From the NCBI GenBank assembly GCA_036374435.1, contig DASUTU010000153.1:8772-72771 (forward strand): DNA of 64,000 nucleotides, given 5' to 3'. Source of the stretch: CALGFI01 sp036374435. GTDB lineage: Bacteria > Actinomycetota > UBA4738 > HRBIN12. This document shows positions 7,212 through 15,909 of this stretch, one piece after another; positions within the stretch are counted from its first letter, which is position 1; the number at the start of each line of letters is the position of its first letter. Below the pieces are notes generated by a model. It was not told the origin of the DNA and ran no database searches. It saw nothing but the letters and a program-made list of their open reading frames with translations. A program made the translations under genes and the position numbers.

Positions 7212-9325
7212 GGGTTCACGAGCTGGCCAAAGAGCTCGGCGTCGCGAGCAAGGAGCTGCTCGCCGCGTTGAAGGAGATGGGGGCCGACGGGCTGACGGCC
7301 TCGTCGTCGGTTCCCGACCAGGCCGTGCCGCGCCTGCGCGCCTCCGGCGGCAAGGCCGTGCCGGAGGCCAAGCTGAAGGAGGCGGTGGAGGAACCGCTGC
7401 CGCGGCCGCGGCGCAAGAAGGTGCCCGCCGAGGTCTCGGCGCCGGGCGCCGAGGCCCCGGTGCCGGCCGAGACGGCACCCGCCCCGGCCCCCGTGGAGGA
7501 GGCGGCGCCTGCGCCGCCCGCCGCCCCCGCCGCCGCAGCCGTGCCGACGACGACCGCGGTCATCGAGACCGAGCGGCCGACGGTCAAGCTCTCGCACGGC
7601 GCCACTCCCCAGGACGTGGCCGAGAAGACCGGCCGAGGGGTCGCCGACGTCGTCAAGGCCTTGATCGGGCTCGGCGAGATGGCCACCGCCTCGCAGTCGT
7701 TGTCGGACGACGCCATCTCCCTGGTCGCGGCCGAGCTCGGGTTCGAGGCCGAGATCGTGGGGGTCGAGGAGGAAGAGCTCGAAGAGGAGGAGGAGCCGGT
7801 CGACGAGAGCCGCCTGGTGCCGCGGGCGCCCGTCGTCACGATCATGGGCCACGTCGACCATGGAAAGACGCTCCTGCTGGACGCGATCCGCAGGACCGAC
7901 GTGGTGGGCCATGAGTTCGGCGGCATCACCCAGCACATCGGCGCCTACCAGGTGCACGTGGACGACCGCGAGGTGACGTTCATCGACACGCCCGGGCACG
8001 AGGCCTTCACCGCCATGCGGGCCCGCGGGGCGCAGGTGACCGACATCGCCGTGCTGGTGGTCGCGGCGGACGACGGCGTCAAGCCGCAGACCGTGGAGGC
8101 CCTGGACCACGCCAAGGCGGCCGGGGTCCCGATCGTGGTCGCGGTCAACAAGGTGGACAAACCCGAGGCCGACCCGCAGCGTGTTCGGACCCAGATGGTC
8201 GAGCTCGACATCGTGCCGACGCAGTTCGGTGGCTCGTACGAGTTCGTGGACGTCTCGGCGAAGGCGCGGACCAACCTCGACGCGTTGCTCGAGACGATCC
8301 TGCTGGTGGCCGACCTCGAGGACCTCAAGGGGGATCCGGAAGGCCGGGCCCGAGGGACCGTGCTCGAGGCCCACCTGGACAAGGGACGCGGACCGGTGGC
8401 GACGGTGCTCGTGCAGAAGGGAACGCTCGAGGTCGGAGACACTCTCGTCTCCGGCGTCGCCTGGGCGAAGATCCGCGCGATGCTCGACGAGAACGGCCGG
8501 CCGGTGAAGGTGGCGGGACCGAGCAAGCCGGTGCAGATCCTGGGGTGGTCGGCCACACCGGAGGCCGGCGACGACGTTCGCGAGGTGGCGGACGAGCGAA
8601 CCGCGCGCCATCTCGCCCAGGAGCGGGAGGCCAAACATCGCGCCGCCGATCTCGTCACGACCCGCCCGGTCACGCTCCAGGAGCTCACCGCCCAGGCCCG
8701 GCACGAGCAGGTGCCGGAGCTGAACCTGATCGTGAAGGCCGACGTGCAGGGTTCGATCGGTGCGCTCGTGGACGCGTTCGGGAAGCTCCCGCAGGACGAG
8801 GTGCGGGTGAACGTGATCCGCAGCGCCGCGGGCGCCGTCACCGAGAGCGACATCAACCTGGCCCTCACGTCCAACGCCATCGTGGTCGGCTTCAACGTCC
8901 GGCCCGACGTGCAGGCGCGCGAGCTCGCCGAGAAGGAGGGCGTCGACGTCCGCCTGTACCGGGTCATCTACGATGCGATCGACGACGTTCGGACCGCCCT
9001 GTCCGGGATGCTCTCGCCCGAGGAGCGGGAGACCGAGCTCGGAGCGGCGGAGGTCCGGGCCCTGTTCCGTGTCCCGCGGGCCGGCGTCATCGCCGGCTGT
9101 TACGTCACCCGCGGGACCGTGCAGCGCAACGCTCGCGCGCGGGTGGTGCGGGACGGCGTCGTCGCGTACGACGGCCGGATCGGATCGCTGCGGCGGTTCA
9201 AGGACGACGTCCGCGAGGTCGCCGAGGGGTTCGAGTGCGGGATCGGCATCGAGAACTTCAACGACATCAAAGAGGGCGACGTCATCGAAGCGTACGAGGT
9301 GCGCGAGGTCGCCCGAGAGCTCTGA
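7208..9325 (+). CDS. infB: translation initiation factor IF-2
   Basis: 705 residues. IF2 N-terminal helical domain (VRVHELAKELGVASKELLAAL), an Ala/Pro-rich linker (about 70-120), a second N domain (VKLSHGATPQDVAEKTGRG), then the GTPase domain with G1 GHVDHGKT (Lys220), G3 DTPGHEAF and G4 NKVDK. The C-terminal part ends in the conserved GFECGIGIENFNDIKEGDVIE. IF-2 places initiator tRNA on the 30S subunit and promotes subunit joining. GTG start overlapping the ylxR stop. Confidence 0.97.
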   Translation: MRVHELAKELGVASKELLAALKEMGADGLTASSSVPDQAVPRLRASGGKAVPEAKLKEAVEEPLPRPRRKKVPAEVSAPGAEAPVPAETAPAPAPVEEAAPAPPAAPAAAAVPTTTAVIETERPTVKLSHGATPQDVAEKTGRGVADVVKALIGLGEMATASQSLSDDAISLVAAELGFEAEIVGVEEEELEEEEEPVDESRLVPRAPVVTIMGHVDHGKTLLLDAIRRTDVVGHEFGGITQHIGAYQVHVDDREVTFIDTPGHEAFTAMRARGAQVTDIAVLVVAADDGVKPQTVEALDHAKAAGVPIVVAVNKVDKPEADPQRVRTQMVELDIVPTQFGGSYEFVDVSAKARTNLDALLETILLVADLEDLKGDPEGRARGTVLEAHLDKGRGPVATVLVQKGTLEVGDTLVSGVAWAKIRAMLDENGRPVKVAGPSKPVQILGWSATPEAGDDVREVADERTARHLAQEREAKHRAADLVTTRPVTLQELTAQARHEQVPELNLIVKADVQGSIGALVDAFGKLPQDEVRVNVIRSAAGAVTESDINLALTSNAIVVGFNVRPDVQARELAEKEGVDVRLYRVIYDAIDDVRTALSGMLSPEERETELGAAEVRALFRVPRAGVIAGCYVTRGTVQRNARARVVRDGVVAYDGRIGSLRRFKDDVREVAEGFECGIGIENFNDIKEGDVIEAYEVREVAREL

Positions 9326-9343
9326 TCCGTCGGAGGGCCCGCG

Positions 9344-9637
9344 ATGCTCGTGGCGCTCGAACGCTTCGACCTGCGGATCCCCGCCTGCGGCTCCCTGAAG
9401 GAGAAGCGGCACGTCGTGAAGACGCTCACGAGCGCCATCCGGTCGAAGTTCAACGTCTCGGTGTCCGAGGTGGACCACCACGACCTGTGGCAGCGAACGG
9501 CCCTCGCCGTGGCCGTGGCGGCGGGCGACGGGTATCACGCCCGGCGGGTCCTGCACGAGGTGGAGAAGCTCGTGGACCGCTGGCTGGAGGTCGAGGTGAT
9601 CGACACGGACGTCTCGCTCCATTACCCGGAGACCTGA
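9344..9637 (+). CDS. ylxP: DUF503 family protein (YlxP-like)
   Basis: 97 residues. Shows the DUF503 pattern: LRIPACGSLKEKRHVVKTL near the start and FNVSVSEVDHHDLWQRTALA in the middle. The family sits almost always between infB and rbfA and is thought to help ribosome function, but no activity is firmly established. RBS ggagg lies upstream. It ends 4 bp before rbfA. Confidence 0.9.
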   Translation: MLVALERFDLRIPACGSLKEKRHVVKTLTSAIRSKFNVSVSEVDHHDLWQRTALAVAVAAGDGYHARRVLHEVEKLVDRWLEVEVIDTDVSLHYPET

Positions 9638-9641
9638 GCCG

Positions 9642-10016
9642 GTGACGGACGGGAGCCGGCCGAGCCGCGTGGCCGAGGAGTTCCGGGAGATCCTTGCCGA
9701 GGAGATCCCTCGGCTGAAGGACCCGCGGATCGGGTTCGTCACGGTGACGGGGGTGAAGGTCACGGGCGACCTGCGGCACGCCCGGGTGTTCTACACGGCG
9801 CTCGGGGACGAGCGGGCTCGCCGGGCCACGGCCGCGGCGTTGCGGTCGGCGCGCGGGCATCTGCGCCGGGTGATCGGGGACCAGGTCCGGATGAAGGTGC
9901 TCCCGGACCTGGCGTTCGAGGAGGACGAGACGGCCGAGGCCGCGGACCGCATCGAGTCGGTCCTGCGCGAGCTCCACACGTCGGAGGGGCAGCCGAGGGA
10001 AGGGGAGGGAGAGTGA
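9642..10016 (+). CDS. rbfA: 30S ribosome-binding factor RbfA
   Basis: 124 residues from a GTG start. Typical KH-fold RbfA: RVAEEFREILAEEIPRLKDP followed by FVTVTGVKVTGDLRHARVFY and LAFEEDETAEAADRIESVL. RbfA assists 16S rRNA 5'-end maturation and cold adaptation. The stop overlaps the next start (GTGA), so it is translationally coupled to the DHH phosphoesterase. Confidence 0.95.
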   Translation: MTDGSRPSRVAEEFREILAEEIPRLKDPRIGFVTVTGVKVTGDLRHARVFYTALGDERARRATAAALRSARGHLRRVIGDQVRMKVLPDLAFEEDETAEAADRIESVLRELHTSEGQPREGEGE

Positions 10017-10993
10017 AGGACTTGCTGGCCGAGGCGGCTCGGGCGCTCGCGGACGCGTCCGAGGTGGCCATCGCGGCCCACGTGAACCCGGACGCGGACG
10101 CCCTCGGCTCGGCGCTCGGCCTGTCGAACTTCCTCCGGGCCCGCGGCGCGTCGACCGTGTGTTCGTTTCCCAACGAGCCCTACCACCCGCCGAGATGGGT
10201 CGAGCTGCTCCCCGGCAACGACGCGCTGGTCCCGCCGCGCGAGTTCCCCAAAGCGCCGGCGGTCATGGTGACCTGCGACGTCGCCTCGACGGACCGGCTG
10301 GGGATGCTCGCGCCGGCCGCGGCGAAGGCGGAGACGCTCGTGTGGATCGACCACCACGTGAGCAACGAGGGCCACGGGACCATCCCGCTGATCGACCCCA
10401 CCGCGAGCTCGACCGCCGAGGTCGTGTGGCGGCTGCTCCGCGAGATGGGCGGAGAGATCTCGGAGGCCTCCGCGGTGTGCCTGTACGCGGGCGTCGTCAC
10501 CGACACGGGCCGGTTCCAGTACGAGGCCGTGACGCCCCAGACGTTGCGGCTGGGCGCCGAGCTCCGGGAATACGCGTTCGACCACACGCGGCTGGTCCAG
10601 GGCTTGTACGAGGACAACGGCCTGGCGTACCTGCGGCTGCTCGGCGTGGCCCTCGAACGCATCGCGCTCGAGCCCGACGCGGACCTGGTCTGGAGCTACC
10701 TGACGCAAGCCGACCTCGGCTCGGCGGGGGTGCACCCGGCCGAGACCGACGACCTGATCGACGTCGTCCGCACGGCGAGGGAGGCGGACGTCACGGCCGT
10801 GATCAAGGAGCAGATCGACGGCCGCTTCAAGGTCAGCTTGCGTTCGAAGCGAGGGCACGACGTCGCGGCGGTCGCGGCGCAGTTCGGCGGCGGCGGGCAC
10901 CGGCTGGCCGCCGGCTACACGTCGCCGCACGGGCTCGCGGAGACCGTCGACCGGCTGAAGGCCGCCCTTCGGGCTCCGGGCCACGGGGCCTGA
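10013..10993 (+). CDS. nrnA: DHH-family oligoribonuclease / pAp phosphatase (NrnA-like)
   Basis: 326 residues. Metal-binding motifs of the DHH superfamily are present: AAHVNPDADALGSALGL at the N-terminus, then a VTCDVAS aspartate, and IDHHVSN (the DHH motif). The C-terminal DHHA1 domain ends in GGGGHRLAAG. Homologues degrade short RNA and cyclic-dinucleotide breakdown products and dephosphorylate 3'-phosphoadenosine 5'-phosphate. Lies between rbfA and truB as in most Gram-positive genomes; truB starts 5 bp after its stop. Confidence 0.93.
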   Translation: MKDLLAEAARALADASEVAIAAHVNPDADALGSALGLSNFLRARGASTVCSFPNEPYHPPRWVELLPGNDALVPPREFPKAPAVMVTCDVASTDRLGMLAPAAAKAETLVWIDHHVSNEGHGTIPLIDPTASSTAEVVWRLLREMGGEISEASAVCLYAGVVTDTGRFQYEAVTPQTLRLGAELREYAFDHTRLVQGLYEDNGLAYLRLLGVALERIALEPDADLVWSYLTQADLGSAGVHPAETDDLIDVVRTAREADVTAVIKEQIDGRFKVSLRSKRGHDVAAVAAQFGGGGHRLAAGYTSPHGLAETVDRLKAALRAPGHGA

Positions 10994-10998
10994 CCGGC

Positions 10999-11847
10999 GT
11001 GAGCGGCGAGCGTGGCGGGCTCCTGCTCGTCGACAAGCCGGCGGGCGTCACCTCTCACGACGTCGTGGACGCGGTGCGCCGGGCGTTGGGGACGAAGAAG
11101 GTGGGGCACGCCGGCACGCTCGACCCCATGGCCACCGGGCTGCTGCTGGTCGGGGTGGGCCGCGCCACCCGGCTCCTCCGGTACTTCGGCGACCTGCCGA
11201 AGGTGTACGAGGGCACCGCGCGGCTGGGGGTCGAGACCGACACCCTGGACGCCGAGGGCACGGTCGTCCGCACGTCCGAGGTTTCGGTCACGCTGGACGA
11301 CGTCGAGCGGGCCTTCGTGGCGCTGGTTGGCCCCTCCCTCCAGCGCCCGCCGGCGTATTCGGCGGTGAAGGTGGGGGGCCGGAAGCTCTACGAGGCGGCG
11401 CGCGCCGGCGAGGCCCTGGAGGCGCCGCCCCGCCCGATCCGGGTCGACGAGATCCGCGTGCTCGCGTTCGACGGGACCGACGTCGAGTTCTCCGTGGTGT
11501 GCTCCGGGGGAACGTACGTGCGGGTGTTGGTCGCCGACGCCGGGGTGTCGCTCGGATGCGGCGCTCACCTGCGGCGGTTGCGACGGACCGGGATCGGGCC
11601 CTACCGGGTCGCCGACGCCGACCCGCTCGGCACGCTGGGCTCCCCGCTGTCCCTCGAGACCGCGGTGGCCCACCTGCCGAAGATCGATCTGTCCGACGAG
11701 GAGGCCCGGGCGGCGTCGAACGGGAGCATCCTGGCGCCGGCCGGCCTCGACGCGCCGTACGCGGTGTTCGATCGGGGTGGTCGGCTGATCGGGATCTACC
11801 GGGACCAGGGCGCGAAGGCCCGTCCAGAGGTCATACTGCCCCGATGA
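10999..11847 (+). CDS. truB: tRNA pseudouridine(55) synthase
   Basis: 282 residues from the GTG at 10999; a longer open frame upstream is only a shadow of the phosphoesterase gene. The catalytic aspartate is in GHAGTLDPMATGLL. Other TruB marks are LLLVDKPAGVTSHDVV, RPPAYSAVKVGGRKLYE and the SGGTYVRVL strand. It makes pseudouridine 55 in the T loop of tRNAs. Its stop overlaps the next start (ATGA). In most relatives truB is followed directly by ribF; here five other genes intervene. Confidence 0.95.
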   Translation: MSGERGGLLLVDKPAGVTSHDVVDAVRRALGTKKVGHAGTLDPMATGLLLVGVGRATRLLRYFGDLPKVYEGTARLGVETDTLDAEGTVVRTSEVSVTLDDVERAFVALVGPSLQRPPAYSAVKVGGRKLYEAARAGEALEAPPRPIRVDEIRVLAFDGTDVEFSVVCSGGTYVRVLVADAGVSLGCGAHLRRLRRTGIGPYRVADADPLGTLGSPLSLETAVAHLPKIDLSDEEARAASNGSILAPAGLDAPYAVFDRGGRLIGIYRDQGAKARPEVILPR

Positions 11848-12947
11848 CCGAACCGATCACCGCCGCGCGAGAGGCGCTCGTCACCCCGGCCAGGGGCGGT
11901 GCGACCAAACGGGTCCTCCAGGTGGTCGTCTCGGTTGCGATCGTCGTCGGTATCTTCGCGTTCGCCATCCCGCGGATCGCCGACTACTCGGCGGTCTGGG
12001 GCACCATGTCCGACCTCTCGTGGCTGGAGCTATGGTCGCTGATCGGGATCACGGTGCTGAACCTCGCCACGTACTGGTTCGCGAACATGGCGGCGCTCCC
12101 CGGCCTGACGCTCGGCAAGTCCGCGGTCCTCACGCAGACGACGACGTCGGTGGCGAACACCCTGCCGGCCGGCGGGGCCGTGGCGGTCGGGCTCACGTAC
12201 ACCATCCTGCGGTCGTGGGGGTTCCACCGGCAGTCGATCGCGTTGTACGTCGGCGTTACGGGCGTCTGGAACATCTTCCTGAAGCTCGCCCTGCCCATCT
12301 TCGCGCTGTCGCTGCTCGCGCTCGTGGGCGGCGCCACCGCGGCGCTGGTGGTGGCCGCGCTCGTCGGCCTGGGGGTCCTCGGCGCGGCCGTGACGTTGTT
12401 CGCGCTCGCCTTGTGGAAGAAGGAGTTCGCCCGCCGGATCGGGGACGGGCTCGGGCGCGCCGCCTCCGCGCTCCGTCGGATCGTCCGCCGCCCGCCGATC
12501 CGCGACTGGGGCGAACACGCGGTGGCCTTTCGCAAGCGGACCATCGCCCTCGTGGTCGACCGGTGGCCCTGGCTGACCCTCACGACGGTCGTGTCGCACC
12601 TGATGTTGTGGGTCGTGCTCCTTGCTGCGCTCCGCCACGTGGGAGTGTCGCAGCAGGAGGTGAGCACGCTCGAGACGCTGGCCGTGTTCGCGTTCGGCCG
12701 TCTGCTGACGGCGCTGCCGATCACGCCCGGGGGGCTCGGCGTGATCGAGCTCGGCTACATCGGCGGCCTGGTCGCGGCCGGTGGGAACGAGCCGCAGGTG
12801 GTGGCGGCGGTCCTGCTGTTCCGGGTCTTGACCTACGGCGTGCCGATCCCGCTCGGCGGCGCGACGTATCTGGTCTGGCGAGGCCGCTCGAGCTGGCGCC
12901 GGTCCGAAGCCCCGACGCCAACCGCCACCCCGCCGGCGCCGGGTTAA
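11844..12947 (+). CDS. lysylphosphatidylglycerol-synthase-TM / flippase-like membrane protein
   Basis: 367 residues from the ATG at 11844. About eight hydrophobic segments are visible, including VLQVVVSVAIVVGIFAFAIP near the N-terminus and a long pair around residues 150-200. The string FAFGRLLTALPITPGGLGVIELGY (split here as FGRLLTALPITPGGLG and VIELGY) is the signature of the LPG-synthase transmembrane family (UPF0104), related to the flippase part of MprF. Likely an inner-membrane lipid or glycolipid flippase; the substrate is unknown. It overlaps truB by 4 bases and meets the minus-strand PAP2 gene tail to tail within 4 bases. Confidence 0.82.
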   Translation: MTEPITAAREALVTPARGGATKRVLQVVVSVAIVVGIFAFAIPRIADYSAVWGTMSDLSWLELWSLIGITVLNLATYWFANMAALPGLTLGKSAVLTQTTTSVANTLPAGGAVAVGLTYTILRSWGFHRQSIALYVGVTGVWNIFLKLALPIFALSLLALVGGATAALVVAALVGLGVLGAAVTLFALALWKKEFARRIGDGLGRAASALRRIVRRPPIRDWGEHAVAFRKRTIALVVDRWPWLTLTTVVSHLMLWVVLLAALRHVGVSQQEVSTLETLAVFAFGRLLTALPITPGGLGVIELGYIGGLVAAGGNEPQVVAAVLLFRVLTYGVPIPLGGATYLVWRGRSSWRRSEAPTPTATPPAPG

Positions 12948-13651
12948 GACGAACGCGCCGCCTCGTCCGGCTCGGGTGCCGGGGCGTGCGGCCCGCGGTG
13001 CAGCGCCAGGTCGCGGATCTCGGTGACGATCGCGGCGGTGGCCACCGCCACGCCCGATCCGAGGAGGACCCCGGCCACGACGTCGGACAACCAGTGGGCG
13101 CCGAGGTAGACGCGGGAGAGGCCCATGAGGAACGCGAACCCGGCGGCCGCCCACTCCCAGCGACGACGGGCCGGTCCCGCCGGCATGACCACGAGCACGA
13201 GCGCCACGGCGATGGCGGCGCCGGCCACGGCGTGACCGGAGGGGAACGAGAAGCTGCCGCCGGTGTCCACGAGGGCCCCGGAGGGCCGCCCTCGGTGGAA
13301 GGTGCTCTTGGACAGGGTGAGCAGGAGCTCGGCCATCGCCGCCGTCACCGCCCAGACCGCGAATGCGCGCCACCTGGTGCGGACGGCCAGCCAGGCTCCC
13401 ACCACGATCCGGAGCGGGATCGTCACGATGCCGGCCCCGAGCACGTTCAAGGCGTGGGCCAGGGCGGTGAGGGGGGCGCTCCTGACGTCTTCCATCCAGC
13501 CGTGGACGGCTCGGTCCCACTCGCCGATGAACCGCACGCTGGTCGCCGGGGCGCGGGCGGTGGGGTGCACGCCCACGCCGGCGAACATCAGCGCCACGAC
13601 CGCCAGCAGGCCGACCGCATACCACAGGGCCCGCCGGTGATCGGCCAGCAC
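12944..13651 (-). CDS. PAP2-type membrane phosphatase
   Basis: 235 residues from the GTG at 13651, 2 nt after the upstream lipoprotein stop. All three motifs of the PAP2/acid phosphatase family are intact: KSTFHRGRP (Lys115, Arg122-Pro123), PSGH (137-140) and SRVYLGAHWLSD (Arg180, His186, Asp190). Several membrane helices flank them, so the active site should face outward. Such enzymes remove phosphate from lipid phosphates such as phosphatidate or undecaprenyl diphosphate; the substrate here cannot be told. Last gene of a four-gene minus-strand operon whose second gene carries a degenerate PAP2 domain. Confidence 0.9.
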   Translation of the reverse strand: MLADHRRALWYAVGLLAVVALMFAGVGVHPTARAPATSVRFIGEWDRAVHGWMEDVRSAPLTALAHALNVLGAGIVTIPLRIVVGAWLAVRTRWRAFAVWAVTAAMAELLLTLSKSTFHRGRPSGALVDTGGSFSFPSGHAVAGAAIAVALVLVVMPAGPARRRWEWAAAGFAFLMGLSRVYLGAHWLSDVVAGVLLGSGVAVATAAIVTEIRDLALHRGPHAPAPEPDEAARSS

Positions 13652-13653
13652 GG

Positions 13654-14229
13654 TCAGTCGGTCCCGGGACAGGGCGGCGCGCCGGCCCCGCACAACACGA
13701 TGCCGAGATCGGCCAGCCGTCGCACCAGGCTCGCGCGAGGGCGGAACCCGATCGCCTGGTCGGCCTGGAGGACCTCCGTGGGGTCGCCCGATCCGAACCG
13801 GTACTCGACCCGGACGCACCCGCCGGCGAACGTGTAGTACCGGTTGGCGGCGAAGACCGGGTCGAGCGACAGCGGCTCCTCGAACCGTCGGGTCCCCTCC
13901 TCGCCGGGCGCGGGGACGACCTCCACCGCCGCGGAGAGATCGCACTCGGAGACGAGCTCCACGCGCACCGTCCGGATCCCGGTGCGGTCGGAGCTGAGCC
14001 AGAACCGGTAGGCGCCGTCGGTGATCTGGATCCCCTCGAACGACCAGCCGGGCAGCAACACGTCCAGGCACGGCAACATCGTGGCGGTGGGCACGGCCTG
14101 CGCGGCGAGCGTCAACACGCGGGTGGACTCGTCGCCCACCCGGCATTCGGGTGCCACGTCGACCGCCTGGACACACGCCGGAAGGAGGGCGGCCACGGTG
14201 ATCATCGCGACGGCCGCTCTCCGCCTCAC
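13654..14229 (-). CDS. lipoprotein of unknown function
   Basis: 191 residues from the GTG at 14229, overlapping the stop of the upstream kinase fusion (GTGA). The start MRRRAAVAMITVAALLPAC is a lipoprotein signal with lipobox LPAC, so it should be anchored on the outer face of the membrane. Several cysteines follow (PECRV, LPCLDV, SECDL, GGCVRV), which could form disulfides. No known domain recognised. Its tight packing between the kinase fusion and the PAP2 phosphatase suggests a shared role at the membrane. Confidence 0.7.
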   Translation of the reverse strand: MRRRAAVAMITVAALLPACVQAVDVAPECRVGDESTRVLTLAAQAVPTATMLPCLDVLLPGWSFEGIQITDGAYRFWLSSDRTGIRTVRVELVSECDLSAAVEVVPAPGEEGTRRFEEPLSLDPVFAANRYYTFAGGCVRVEYRFGSGDPTEVLQADQAIGFRPRASLVRRLADLGIVLCGAGAPPCPGTD

Positions 14230-15908
14230 GCGAAGACCGCCCAGTTGCTGGCCACGAGCCCCAGCAGCAGCAGGCCGACGATCACCACGGCCAACGTCCG
14301 CGCGACCCGTCGCACGCTCCACCGCTGGATCGGTATCGGGTCGTGAGCGGGAGCGAGGCGACGGAACTCCTCGAGCAGGTTGCGGCCGTCGCGCCGGATC
14401 ATCACCCGGAGCTGCGTCGGGCTGGCCACGCCGCGGGTGGCCGCGAAGGCCTCGGCGATCTCCTCCGGGGTGAAATGCCGCGACGCGACGCGGTACACGG
14501 TCTCGGGGTCCGACCGCAGCCCGAGCACGAGCATCATGTTCGCCAGGTCGACGGCCTGCCGCCACGGCGAGGGACGGACCTGCACGAAGAAGACGTCGAT
14601 CAGCCGCAGCCGCCGGTCCTCGAGCATCAGGTTGGCCGGCTTGATGTCGCGGTGGGCCAGGCCCGTCTCCCACAACCGCCGGATCAGGCCGAGGCCCTGG
14701 TCGATGACGTCTTCGTCCACCTCGGCGTCGCCGAGCTCCACCGCGCCGGGGAAGAACTCCATGACGATCATGTACTCGCGCTCCGGCGTGATCTCGACGA
14801 CCCCGAACGGATGCGGCGTCGGCAACCCGGCGTCGGCCATCAGCCGCAGCGTGTAGTCCTCGTATTCCACGAACCGCCGAACGGTCTGGAACGGGGTCTC
14901 GTCCTCGAGCGCGCCGTACAGGATCTGACGGCCGAGCTTGTACCAGCGGTCCGCCCGGACGTGGTTCTTGGCGTACAGCTTGGCGAACGCGTACCGGCGG
15001 AGCCCACCCGTCTCGTCGACGAGCGTCAGGCGCAGCGGCGTCGATCCCCCCGACCCCGCCAGGCCGATCGGCCGGACCTCCGCCACGTCCACGCCCAGCT
15101 GGTCCCGGACGGCCCGCACGATGGCCTGCCCGCGCCGCCCCGAGACATCGAGGTGGGCGGTCTTGCCGCGGCGGAACGTCACCGGGAACACGTCGTTGGG
15201 CGCGAACCAGCGGAAGGCGACGATCGGCACGGTCACGCCGATCAACACCCCGAGGACCTGGTCGCTCAGGTGATCGACGCCGAGGTAGGAGCGCGCCAAC
15301 GCCACCGTCCCGACCACGATCGCCGCCGCCGCCTTGGCCTTGAACCTCGGCCGGCCGGCCGGCACGAGCGCGTACGCCATGCCGGCCAGGGTGACGGCGA
15401 GCGAGGCGATCGGCCGCGAGGGGAAGGAGAACCCGACCCAGTCCGTGGCGATCTCGACGCCGAACGGCCGCGACCGGCCCACGGCGAGCGACGTGGCGTA
15501 GGTGACGTACTCCACCGTGAGCAGGGAACCGACGAACACGGCCAGGTGCCGCCATCGCCGGAAGAGCACCAGGGCCAGCAGCGTGGCCCAGCGCAACCCC
15601 CGGAGCGGCCATCGGCTCGCCAGGCCGTCCAGGAGCTGCATCACGTCCGTGACCGCGCCCACCCGGATGCGGGCGAACGCGCGCACGAGCGACGAGTCGA
15701 TCTGGTCGATCGCGGTGGCCCGGGTGCCGATCAGGGCCGCGGCCACCGTGAGGCCGGCCCCGATGGCGACGAGCATCAGCAGGAGGCGTCCGGTCCGGCC
15801 GATCTCGCGGGGCAGCGGCGGGGGTTCCCCCGAGGGGCGCCGCCGGAGGCGGCGAAGGCTCCGCTGGCCGATCGACGAAGGCTGTTCCACCCGCTCCACG
15901 CCGCGCAC
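14226..15908 (-). CDS. degenerate PAP2 membrane domain fused to a kinase-like domain
   Basis: 560 residues, GTG start 1 nt after the upstream gene. Residues about 40-235 are a multi-helix PAP2-like domain, but all catalytic motifs are changed: the KX6RP lysine is Ser (SLAVGRSRP), PSGH reads PSRP (163-166), and the last histidine is Asp (YLGVDHLSD, Asp212). Residues about 280-490 form a kinase-like domain with a probable ATP lysine (AFAKLYAK, Lys310), HRDIKPANLM (419-428) and a Mg-binding aspartate (LIDVFF, Asp438). One more helix ends the protein. So the phosphatase part looks dead and the kinase part alive. Substrate unknown; it may phosphorylate a lipid, sugar or protein. Confidence 0.78.
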   Translation of the reverse strand: MRGVERVEQPSSIGQRSLRRLRRRPSGEPPPLPREIGRTGRLLLMLVAIGAGLTVAAALIGTRATAIDQIDSSLVRAFARIRVGAVTDVMQLLDGLASRWPLRGLRWATLLALVLFRRWRHLAVFVGSLLTVEYVTYATSLAVGRSRPFGVEIATDWVGFSFPSRPIASLAVTLAGMAYALVPAGRPRFKAKAAAAIVVGTVALARSYLGVDHLSDQVLGVLIGVTVPIVAFRWFAPNDVFPVTFRRGKTAHLDVSGRRGQAIVRAVRDQLGVDVAEVRPIGLAGSGGSTPLRLTLVDETGGLRRYAFAKLYAKNHVRADRWYKLGRQILYGALEDETPFQTVRRFVEYEDYTLRLMADAGLPTPHPFGVVEITPEREYMIVMEFFPGAVELGDAEVDEDVIDQGLGLIRRLWETGLAHRDIKPANLMLEDRRLRLIDVFFVQVRPSPWRQAVDLANMMLVLGLRSDPETVYRVASRHFTPEEIAEAFAATRGVASPTQLRVMIRRDGRNLLEEFRRLAPAHDPIPIQRWSVRRVARTLAVVIVGLLLLGLVASNWAVFA

Positions 15909-15909
15909 T

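Noticed and set aside
6791..9763. 990-codon open frame on the minus strand opposite infB
   Set aside because: Shadow of infB and its neighbours, same compositional signs and no domain.
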